A stretch of 64,000 bases of DNA from Polycladomyces zharkentensis (GTDB lineage: Bacteria; Bacillota; Bacilli; Thermoactinomycetales; JIR-001), in contig NZ_JAFHAP010000010.1 in the NCBI RefSeq assembly GCF_016938855.1, positions 62,001 to 126,000 of the forward strand, written 5' to 3'. The position numbers and the translations under genes were made by a program. Below the pieces are notes generated by a model. That model made no database searches. It was given only the letters and a program-made list of their open reading frames with translations, and had not been told where the DNA came from. Every line of letters begins with the position of its first letter. The stretch's first letter is position 1. Below, one piece after another: positions 57,115-64,000 of this stretch.

Positions 57115-58494
57115 TCACGAGCGGAACGTCACCTTGCCACCGGCAAAAACCGGATGACGAAGCGGTGCGGCGACGTTTTCCAACGAAGGCGCGTGCGCTT
57201 GTTTCGGTTTTTCCGCCTGTTGTTTCTTCAGGGTTTCTTCCAGCGCAAAGATGTGGGCGAACATCTCCAACGCCTCATCGCGATCGGGGCCGGCAGCCAA
57301 TTCTTTGGCTCGCATGATCGGGTCACGCAGCAACTGATTGACAATGCTCTTGGTGTGCTTTCGGATCACACGCAACTCCCGCTCAGTCAGATCCGGCAAT
57401 TTGCGCTCAATGCTTTTCATCGTTTCTTCCTGAATGGCCAACGCTTTTTCACGCAATGCCGTAATCAGCGGAACGACACCGAGCGTCTGCACCCAATCCC
57501 GGAAATCGCGTACTTCCTCTTCGATCATACGGCGTACCTTTTCCGCTTCCTGCTCGCGCAGTTGCAGGTTGGCCGCCACAATCTCCTGCAAGTCGTCAAT
57601 ATCGTACAGATACACGTTGTCCAATTCATGCACGTCCGGCTCGATGTCGCGCGGTACGGCGATATCGATCAGAAACAGCGGCGAACTTCGCTCGGGCAAC
57701 ACCCGCTTGATCATTTCCCGGGTGATGATCGCGCCGGGCGCTCCCGTGGAGCTGACGACGATGTCCGCTTCACGCAAGCTCTGATGCAACTGCGTCAACG
57801 GACGCGCTTCGGCACCGAAGTGCGCTGCGACTTCCCGCGCTTTTTCCCACGTGCGGTTGAGCACGATCATCCGATCGGCTCCGTTGGCTTGAAAGTGTTT
57901 GGCCGTCAGCTTACCCGTTTCGCCCGCACCGATCAAGAGCACCGTTTTGCCTGAGAATGCGGGAAACAGTTTTTTCCCCAGCTCCACCGCAGCATAGCTG
58001 ACGGAAACGGCGTTTTGGCCCAGCTCCGTCTCGGCGTGAGCCCGCTTTCCGAGCGTAATCGCCTGGCGAAACAGCGTGTTGAACATCGTGCCGGTGGTTT
58101 GATGTTCCTGCGCTTTCAAGAAAGCATCACGCACTTGTCCCAGAATTTGCGTCTCCCCGATCACCATCGAATCCAGCCCGCACACCACCGTAAACAGATG
58201 ACGGACCGCTTCATCGTTTTGTTTGATATACAGATGATCGACGAACTCCGATTTGGGAACGGAGAACCATTCTTCCAAAAACGTTTTGGCGTAGTATTCG
58301 CCCGTATGCAATTGATCGCAAATGACGTAAAGCTCCATCCGGTTGCAGGTGCTGACGATGACGCTCTCCAAAATGCTCTTGGTATGGCGCAATCTCGTCA
58401 CGGCTTTTCCCCATTCGTCTTCGGAGAACGCCATACGCTCCCGCAACGATACCGGAGCTGTCTTGTGATTGAATCCGACCACCAAAATGTGCAT
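57115..58494 (-). CDS. hemA: Glutamyl-tRNA reductase
   Basis: First enzyme of the C5 tetrapyrrole pathway, reducing Glu-tRNA to glutamate-1-semialdehyde. 459 residues; GFNHKTAPVSLRER at the start, nucleophile C50 in STCNRMELY, NADPH-binding GAGETGKL and the C-terminal dimerisation helices. First gene of the hem operon; ATG at 58494 after GGTGGGG. A TATAAT-like element lies upstream near 58610 without a good -35 box. Confidence 0.96.
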   Translation of the reverse strand: MHILVVGFNHKTAPVSLRERMAFSEDEWGKAVTRLRHTKSILESVIVSTCNRMELYVICDQLHTGEYYAKTFLEEWFSVPKSEFVDHLYIKQNDEAVRHLFTVVCGLDSMVIGETQILGQVRDAFLKAQEHQTTGTMFNTLFRQAITLGKRAHAETELGQNAVSVSYAAVELGKKLFPAFSGKTVLLIGAGETGKLTAKHFQANGADRMIVLNRTWEKAREVAAHFGAEARPLTQLHQSLREADIVVSSTGAPGAIITREMIKRVLPERSSPLFLIDIAVPRDIEPDVHELDNVYLYDIDDLQEIVAANLQLREQEAEKVRRMIEEEVRDFRDWVQTLGVVPLITALREKALAIQEETMKSIERKLPDLTERELRVIRKHTKSIVNQLLRDPIMRAKELAAGPDRDEALEMFAHIFALEETLKKQQAEKPKQAHAPSLENVAAPLRHPVFAGGKVTFRS

Positions 58495-58712
58495 GAACCC
58501 CACCCCGATTCCAGGTCATCCGTGCCCGAGTGCCTGCTCACCGGGTATTTTGCGGAATCAGTCGCTTCCCTGTTGATGGACACTCTTTTTCTATTTCAGT
58601 CTTTCCTTATTATATCATAGGCTATTCCTACATCAGGAAAGCCAATGTGAACAGAATTTGAAGCCCAGGCATACGATACATCAGCCCAGAATTTTGAGAA
58701 AGGATGACCAAC

Positions 58713-59711
58713 ATGCGAACATTTCGGTGGATGATCGGATTCGCCGTTCTCTCCTGTTGGTTGATGGTTGTAACGGCCTGTTCCCCGTCCTCTTCCCAAT
58801 CCCGTACCATTCGATTGGTTGAGGTGACCCATTCCATGTTTTACGCGCCACAGTATGTGGCGATCCGCAAAGGCTTTTTCAAAGAGCAGGGATTAACGGT
58901 GGAGCTGACCAACGGCTTCGGCGGCGACAAAACGATGACTGCCCTTTTGTCGGGTGATGCCGATATTGTATTGGTCGGCGCGGAAGCCGCCGTCTACGTC
59001 ACTGCCCGCGGTGCTTCCCGCCCGGTGGTCGGCATCGCCCAATTGACGCAGACGGACGGCAGTTTTCTCGTCGCCCGCAATCAAACCGGGCCGTTCCGGT
59101 GGAGCGACCTGCGCGGCAAATCACTGTTGGGCCAGCGAAAAGGAGGCATGCCCCAGATGGTGAGTGAGTACGTGCAGCGCCTCCATGGCTTGAAACCCCA
59201 TAAAGATGTGAAAATCATTCAAAACGTCGACTACAAAAATCTCGGCAACGCCTTTGCCGCCGGGACAGGGGACTACGTCCAGTTGTTTGAACCCGTTGCC
59301 TCCAAACTCGAACAGGAGGGGAAAGGAAGAGTCGTTGCCTCATTCGGAAAAGACAGCGGTCGCCTGCCCTATACCATCTACATCACCAGTCAATCCAACC
59401 TGGAACAAGATCCCGATACCCTGCTTCGTTTCATTCGTGCCGTGTATCAAGGCCAAAAATGGGTGCAATCGCATTCCGTGCAGGAAATTGCGGAGGTCAT
59501 TGCTCCTGAGTTTCCCGACACAAATCGTGCCGTCTTGGAAAAAGTGCTGCAAAGATACAAGGAACAACAGGCATGGGCCACCGATCCGATCATTGACCGA
59601 CAAGAATACGGTCATATGATGGACATCATGCGTCAAGCCGGTGAACTGCCCGGCAACGTACCCTATGACACCATCGTCAAAATGGAGTTAGCCAAAAAAG
59701 CGATGCGGTAA
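58713..59711 (+). CDS. ABC transporter substrate-binding lipoprotein (NMT1/SsuA-like)
   Basis: 332 residues with lipobox VVTAC (C23) and the NitT/TauT-type fold: FYAPQYVAIRKGFFKEQGLTVEL and SGDADIVLVGAEAAVYV. Substrates in the group include nitrate, sulfonates, thiamine precursors and riboflavin; nothing here decides among them. First gene of a three-gene importer; ATG at 58713 preceded by AAAGGATG. Resembles ytlA-ytlC-ytlD of B. subtilis in organisation. Confidence 0.88.
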   Translation: MRTFRWMIGFAVLSCWLMVVTACSPSSSQSRTIRLVEVTHSMFYAPQYVAIRKGFFKEQGLTVELTNGFGGDKTMTALLSGDADIVLVGAEAAVYVTARGASRPVVGIAQLTQTDGSFLVARNQTGPFRWSDLRGKSLLGQRKGGMPQMVSEYVQRLHGLKPHKDVKIIQNVDYKNLGNAFAAGTGDYVQLFEPVASKLEQEGKGRVVASFGKDSGRLPYTIYITSQSNLEQDPDTLLRFIRAVYQGQKWVQSHSVQEIAEVIAPEFPDTNRAVLEKVLQRYKEQQAWATDPIIDRQEYGHMMDIMRQAGELPGNVPYDTIVKMELAKKAMR

Positions 59712-59770
59712 ACCGTCCCCTGCACATCCGGGGCGACGGTCGCCGCGCCCGTGTTTGGGGGAATAGCGAT

Positions 59771-60541
59771 ATGCGATCTTCCCATGCCATCGTGCTGGAA
59801 CAAGTGGTCAAAACCTACATGACCAAAACGGAAGAAATTCACGCCGTGGGTCCCGTCGATCTGACGGTCAAACCCGGTGAGTTCCTGTCGCTGGTCGGCC
59901 CCAGCGGATGTGGAAAAAGTACGATTTTGTCCCTGATGGCGGGGTTGATCCCCGCCACTGCCGGTACGGTGCGAATTTTCGGTGAAGCCCTGCGTTCCCC
60001 GTCTCCCCGAGTCGGATACATGCTGCAACAGGACTGCCTCCTGGAATGGCGAACGATCAAAGGCAACGTGCTGTTGGGATTGGAATTGCGCGGTCTTCTG
60101 TCCGACCGTACAATCGGTCGGGCACTTGACCTCCTCCACGAATTGGGTCTGGGGGATGTGGTGCATCATTATCCCTCTCAACTATCCGGCGGCATGCGCC
60201 AGCGGGCGGCTCTGGTCCGCACACTGGCTGTTGACCCCGATATCCTCTTGTTGGACGAACCGTTCTCCTCTCTGGATTATCAACAAAAATTGCACTTGGA
60301 GGAACTGATGGTGACCGTCTTGCGCGAACATAAAAAAACAGCCGTGCTGGTCACACATGACTTGGAGGAAGCATTGGCCGTTTCCGATCGGGTGTTGGTG
60401 ATGGGCGGCCGGCCAAGCCGGGTCCGCAGAACACTCAGCATACCCGAGGAGGTGCGGGCCGCCTCACCGATGGAAGCCCGCAGTCACCCGATGTTCCGCA
60501 CGTTGTTCGATGAACTGTGGAGGGAGATGGAACGCCGATGA
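59771..60541 (+). CDS. ABC transporter ATP-binding protein (NitT/TauT type)
   Basis: 256 residues; Walker A GPSGCGKST (43-51), signature LSGGMRQR, Walker B ILLLDEPFSSLD and switch His in VTHDLEEAL. Overlaps the permease start (ATGA). Energises import by the adjacent system. Confidence 0.94.
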   Translation: MRSSHAIVLEQVVKTYMTKTEEIHAVGPVDLTVKPGEFLSLVGPSGCGKSTILSLMAGLIPATAGTVRIFGEALRSPSPRVGYMLQQDCLLEWRTIKGNVLLGLELRGLLSDRTIGRALDLLHELGLGDVVHHYPSQLSGGMRQRAALVRTLAVDPDILLLDEPFSSLDYQQKLHLEELMVTVLREHKKTAVLVTHDLEEALAVSDRVLVMGGRPSRVRRTLSIPEEVRAASPMEARSHPMFRTLFDELWREMERR

Positions 60542-61374
60542 CACCATGGTTACCTTCAAAATCGGAAAAGGGCGGGCGTTCTCCCGCCCACACGCGCTAT
60601 CTTCGCCGCCTGCGCCTGCGACATTGGAGCGTGTGGGGTTGCCGCCTCGCCCTGGTGCTCCTGTTTTTCGGCGGATGGCAGATCAGTGCTGACCGTGGAT
60701 GGATCGATCCGTTTTTGTTCAGCAGTCCCTCCCGCATGGGAGAACAGCTTCTCCAATTGCTCCGGTCCGGTGATTTGATCCATCATGTCGTCACAACCGC
60801 AACCGAGACGGTCATCGGATTTTCGATCGGCACCGCCTCAGGGATCGCTCTGGCCACGCTGATCTGGTCCTCCCCTTTTCTTTCCCGTGTCTTGGACCCT
60901 TTTCTCGTTGTGATCAACAGCATGCCCAAAGTGGCGCTCGGCCCGCTCTTCATCGTCTCGATGGGAGCGGGATACGGTTCGATTCTGGCGATGGGCGTGG
61001 CCATCACAGTGATCATCACCACGCTCGTCATCCACTCCAGCTTTCAAAACGTCGATCCCGATGCATGCAAACTGGCCCGATCCTTCGGTGCCACCCGGCG
61101 CCAATTGTTTGTCAAGATTATTTTCCCGGCCTGCATCCCCGACATGATCGCCGCACTGAAAGTGAATGTCGGACTCGCCTGGGTAGGCGTGATCGTCGGG
61201 GAGTTCCTCGTTTCCAAAGCCGGACTCGGCTATTTGATCATTTACGGATTTCAGGTGTTCAATCTGACGCTGGTCATGATGAGCCTGTTGATCGTGGCCG
61301 TGTTGTCCACGGTCATGTACCAACTGGTGGCTTGGCTGGAACATCGGCTCCTCCGGCACCGTCATCTGTCATGA
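60538..61374 (+). CDS. ABC transporter permease (NitT/TauT type)
   Basis: 278 residues, six membrane helices, BPD-transp-1 domain with a cytoplasmic coupling loop DACKLARSFGATRRQLF. A basic head of about 35 residues precedes the first helix. Last gene of the importer. Confidence 0.93.
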   Translation: MTPWLPSKSEKGGRSPAHTRYLRRLRLRHWSVWGCRLALVLLFFGGWQISADRGWIDPFLFSSPSRMGEQLLQLLRSGDLIHHVVTTATETVIGFSIGTASGIALATLIWSSPFLSRVLDPFLVVINSMPKVALGPLFIVSMGAGYGSILAMGVAITVIITTLVIHSSFQNVDPDACKLARSFGATRRQLFVKIIFPACIPDMIAALKVNVGLAWVGVIVGEFLVSKAGLGYLIIYGFQVFNLTLVMMSLLIVAVLSTVMYQLVAWLEHRLLRHRHLS

Positions 61375-61400
61375 CAAGGAGCAGGTGACTGCCAACTTTC

Positions 61401-61455
61401 GCGGGTTTCGATTTCCCGTCTGATGCTCCGCACCCGACGGGAAAGTCGGACCCGC
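61401..61455. terminator. Large hairpin between the importer and the two-component genes
   Basis: GCGGGT...TTCCCGTC (61401-61420) pairs with GACGGGAA...ACCCGC (61436-61455), 14 strong base pairs with an interior bulge. No T-run on either side, so it is a candidate terminator or barrier for the convergent transcripts only. Confidence 0.5.
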
Positions 61456-61509
61456 TCCTGAAATCGTGTGGATCAATCACTTTGTGAGCAGTATCGGGTT
61501 GCATTTCGT

Positions 61510-62160
61510 CTATTCCAACACCACCAATTCGTGTTGGATCGCATAGATAATCGCTTGGGAACGGCTTTTGACCCCCAGCTTTTTCAGGATGTTGCTGACA
61601 TGAATCTTCACGGTTTTGTCACTGATGAACAATTGTTCCGCTATTTCTTTGTTGCTGTGCCCTTTGACCATCAATTGCAACACATCCAATTCCCGAGGGG
61701 TGAGATTCTCGTCGGAGCTGCCCCGTTCGCCTCTTTTTTCTCCGGTCAAATTATCCAGCAGTTTACGCGCCATCACCGGGTGGAGTGTCGACTCGCCACG
61801 GGACGCGGAGCGGATTGCCGCGATCACATCCCCCGACGGTGCATCTTTGAGCAGATAGCCCGTGGCACCGGCTCGGATTGATTCATAGAGATACTCGTCC
61901 CGATCATACATGGTCAATACAATGATGGCGATCCCGGGATGCTGGGCGTGAATGCGGCGAATCGCTTCCACCCCGTTCATGCCCGGCATATTGATATCCA
62001 TCAGGATCACGTCGGGATGAACTTGTTCCACCAACTGCAATGCTTCGATGCCGCTCTTGGCCTCTCCCACCACTTCCATGTCATCTTCCAAACTGATAAT
62101 ATTGGACAAGCCGTCACGCAAAACGGCATGATCATCCACGAGTAATACGCGAATAGACAT
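61510..62160 (-). CDS. NarL/LuxR-type response regulator
   Basis: 216 residues: receiver domain with acidic pocket D9-D10 and phosphoacceptor D55 (ILMDINMPG), and a LuxR helix-turn-helix (about 150-210, LTPRELDVLQLMVKGHSNKEIA). Its start overlaps the kinase gene by 29 bases, so the two are co-translated. Targets are unknown; similar to LiaR/DegU-like regulators in layout. Confidence 0.95.
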   Translation of the reverse strand: MSIRVLLVDDHAVLRDGLSNIISLEDDMEVVGEAKSGIEALQLVEQVHPDVILMDINMPGMNGVEAIRRIHAQHPGIAIIVLTMYDRDEYLYESIRAGATGYLLKDAPSGDVIAAIRSASRGESTLHPVMARKLLDNLTGEKRGERGSSDENLTPRELDVLQLMVKGHSNKEIAEQLFISDKTVKIHVSNILKKLGVKSRSQAIIYAIQHELVVLE

Positions 62161-63997
62161 GAACGGACTCCTCCTCGCTTTTCTCCGTCGGAATCGTCAG
62201 GATCACACGCGTTCCTCTGTTCGGTTTACTCAGAAACTGTAATGCCGCCTCCAGTTTTTGCGCGCGTTCGTTCATACCGACGATACCGTACCGTTTGTGG
62301 GCCTCCGCTTTGGAAATCGCTTTGCCCAAACTGAATCCCACCCCGTCATCCTGCACGATCAAGCGGACATATTCGGATGAGAACCGCAATTGCACGCGCA
62401 CCTTGGTGGCTTGCGCATGTTTGGCCACATTGTTCAGTGCCTCATGACACACCTGATAAATGGTTTCCTCCCACTCCTGCAACAACGGATACGCTCGTCC
62501 CTTGATCTGAAATACGGACCATTGACCCGTCTCGCGCTGATGTGCTTCGACGCGTTGCCGCAATGCAGGCAGCAAACCCAACCGAGCCGCGGGAGAAGGC
62601 CTGAGCGCCGTGATCGAGTGGCGAACCTCCTTCAATCCTTCCCTCAGCTTCTCCTGCGCTTCCTCCAGCCACTGACGCACCCGCTCCGGATGGGTGTCAA
62701 ACACCCGGGCCGCAGACTCCACTTTCATCAAAACACCAGCCAGCGATTGTCCGATGCCGTCGTGAATTTCGCGTGCCAAACGGTTTCGTTCCTCCGCCAC
62801 CACCCGGCGTTCCCGCTCTTCCATCAGTTTGGCGGTACGCATCGCGACCACCGCTTGACTGGCCAAAACGGTGAGAAAACGCAAATCCATGTCGCGAAAT
62901 CCGTAGGTTTCCGTTTTCCCCAGCGTGATGACGCCCATCACATCTCCATTGACTTCCAACGGCACCGACAGAAGGGATTTCACCCCTTCCGCATCCGTCG
63001 GCGTTCCCTTACAGCGGGGGTCCTTGCGCACATCATGGATACACGCCGGTTTCGCGTGGGAGGCGACCCATCCGCTCAATCCGCGGTTGAGCGGCAGCGG
63101 TCTGTGCCTTACCTTCAACGTTTCCTCCCCCGCGAATACTTCCGGGTACAATTGACCGTCGCGCAACAAGTACACGACACCGTATGTATAATCGATCACT
63201 TTGGACAACGGAATCAATGTCTCCTTCATCACTTCGCGCAAGTCCAGCGTTTGATTGATCCGTGTCGCGATGACGAAAAGCAGCTCCATCTTTTGCTGCT
63301 GCCGTTTGAGGCGGGCGATGATGTTCAACAGAACGGCGAAACCGACCAACGGCGCAAAGAAAAAGGCGATTTCCAACAAACCGTGCGGTTGTCGCGGTAC
63401 TTCAAACACGATGGCCACCGTGCAATACAGGAAGGAAAGCAACAGCAAGCCGGGCTCCAATGGCCAACTTCCCCACCAGGTCTTGCCGCGCCGGGAGGCG
63501 GGCATCAGCTGTTCGACACCGTCACGAATCCCTTTGCTTACCAACTCGTACACCAATAAAAACGTGATCAGACCGAACAGCAACCGGGACAACGGCGCCA
63601 AACCGATCAACCACGGACGGACCGCATGATGCGCTTCGCTGGCGGCAAACAGACCGATCAACGTGTATCCGGTTCGAAAGAGTGCCCGGGAAAACGACTG
63701 ACGCTTCAACCAAGTGACGAGTAATGCGACATCGACGAAAATCAACCCGGCGACGGAAGGGGAGAACAAGGTGCTCAGCGCATACAAAAGCGGAAAATGA
63801 ACGGTTGCTTTCCCCCCGCCTGCCGGATGGGGATGATATTCCACGACAAACAGGTAAATGCCGATCAAGACAAGCACGGACCAACCTGCCGAAAAAGTAA
63901 CGGGATGAAACAAGTCGCGCACCATCCAGCCCCAACCCGCCATGATGACAACCGTCATCAATACCCTTTCCCACGCTTTTTTCCAGTTTCTCATCAT
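62132..63997 (-). CDS. Membrane sensor histidine kinase with GAF domain
   Basis: 621 residues if it starts at the double ATG near the right edge; the true start could lie beyond the window. Order: about seven membrane helices (1-228, MASE-like), a coiled linker, a GAF domain (about 245-390), HisKA_3 dimerisation box with H412 (AREIHDGIGQSL), and a HATPase domain (HEALNNVAKHA, DDGVGF). Together with the downstream regulator it forms a NarL-type two-component system. The GAF domain suggests sensing of a small molecule or redox state. Confidence 0.92.
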   Translation of the reverse strand: MMRNWKKAWERVLMTVVIMAGWGWMVRDLFHPVTFSAGWSVLVLIGIYLFVVEYHPHPAGGGKATVHFPLLYALSTLFSPSVAGLIFVDVALLVTWLKRQSFSRALFRTGYTLIGLFAASEAHHAVRPWLIGLAPLSRLLFGLITFLLVYELVSKGIRDGVEQLMPASRRGKTWWGSWPLEPGLLLLSFLYCTVAIVFEVPRQPHGLLEIAFFFAPLVGFAVLLNIIARLKRQQQKMELLFVIATRINQTLDLREVMKETLIPLSKVIDYTYGVVYLLRDGQLYPEVFAGEETLKVRHRPLPLNRGLSGWVASHAKPACIHDVRKDPRCKGTPTDAEGVKSLLSVPLEVNGDVMGVITLGKTETYGFRDMDLRFLTVLASQAVVAMRTAKLMEERERRVVAEERNRLAREIHDGIGQSLAGVLMKVESAARVFDTHPERVRQWLEEAQEKLREGLKEVRHSITALRPSPAARLGLLPALRQRVEAHQRETGQWSVFQIKGRAYPLLQEWEETIYQVCHEALNNVAKHAQATKVRVQLRFSSEYVRLIVQDDGVGFSLGKAISKAEAHKRYGIVGMNERAQKLEAALQFLSKPNRGTRVILTIPTEKSEEESVHVYSRITRG

Positions 63998-64000
63998 TCC

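Overview
The window reads as a moderately GC-rich, spore-forming Bacillota chromosome of the order Bacillales. The long colinear block hemA-X-C-D-B-L, spoVID, ysxE, valS, folC, comC, spoIIB, maf, radC, mreBCD, minCD, spoIVFAB, rplU-prp-rpmA, spo0B, obg, pheB, pheA is the arrangement known from Bacillus subtilis. Departures from it (a CobA-HemD fusion, SirC and an AhbA-AhbB fusion inside the hem operon, thrCB between pheB and pheA, a urease island between folC and comC) suggest a deeper branch; Thermoactinomycetaceae is my guess from gene style and is inference only. No rRNA, tRNA or CRISPR array was seen.

Layout, left to right (most genes are on the minus strand, so the conserved block is transcribed right to left). 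1-3.3 kb: phenylalanine/threonine operon pheB-thrC-thrB-pheA with a clear sigma-A promoter. 3.3-5.6 kb: a protein phosphatase, a truncated gerA spore-germination gene and a nucleoside transporter. 5.7-10.6 kb: obg, spo0B, the rplU-prp-rpmA operon and spoIVFAB. 10.7-16.3 kb: minCD, mreBCD, radC and maf. 16.5-19.4 kb: spoIIB, prepilin peptidase comC and a pilT-type ATPase. 19.5-22 kb: a divergent mocR-type regulator and pdxS with direct-repeat operators. 22-23.2 kb: Sco1 and a YtkA-like lipoprotein (copper/cytochrome oxidase theme). 23.7-31.5 kb: ureABCEFGD plus a nickel permease, divergent from a urea/sodium symporter and its small partner, with a perfect GlnR/TnrA box between them. 31.6-33 kb: decayed genes. 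33.1-38.9 kb: murC, folC and T-box-controlled valS. 40-44.8 kb: a PLP decarboxylase, ysxE and spoVID. 45.5-51 kb: hemL, an M23 peptidase, an arsR-SRPBCC pair and a lipoprotein, interspersed with transposon relics. 51-58.5 kb: hemA-X-sirC-hemC-cobA/hemD-hemB-ahbAB. 58.7-61.4 kb: a NitT/TauT-type ABC importer. 61.5-64 kb: a NarL-type two-component system running off the right edge.

Functional themes: cell shape, division and sporulation genes form the conserved backbone; the accessory segment adds nitrogen scavenging (urea uptake, urease with its complete nickel assembly set, nitrogen-control box). The tetrapyrrole operon can carry glutamyl-tRNA through uroporphyrinogen III to siroheme, and then by AhbAB to 12,18-didecarboxysiroheme.

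The least ordinary signal is a family of at least six related non-coding relics between 32 and 51 kb. Two are still joined to the zinc-ribbon end of a TnpB (IS200/IS605 OrfB) gene; four are solo. They look like right-end/omegaRNA modules that have lost their nuclease. One stops 10 bp before the -35 box of the valS promoter, so the position where a TnpB guide would lie covers that promoter.
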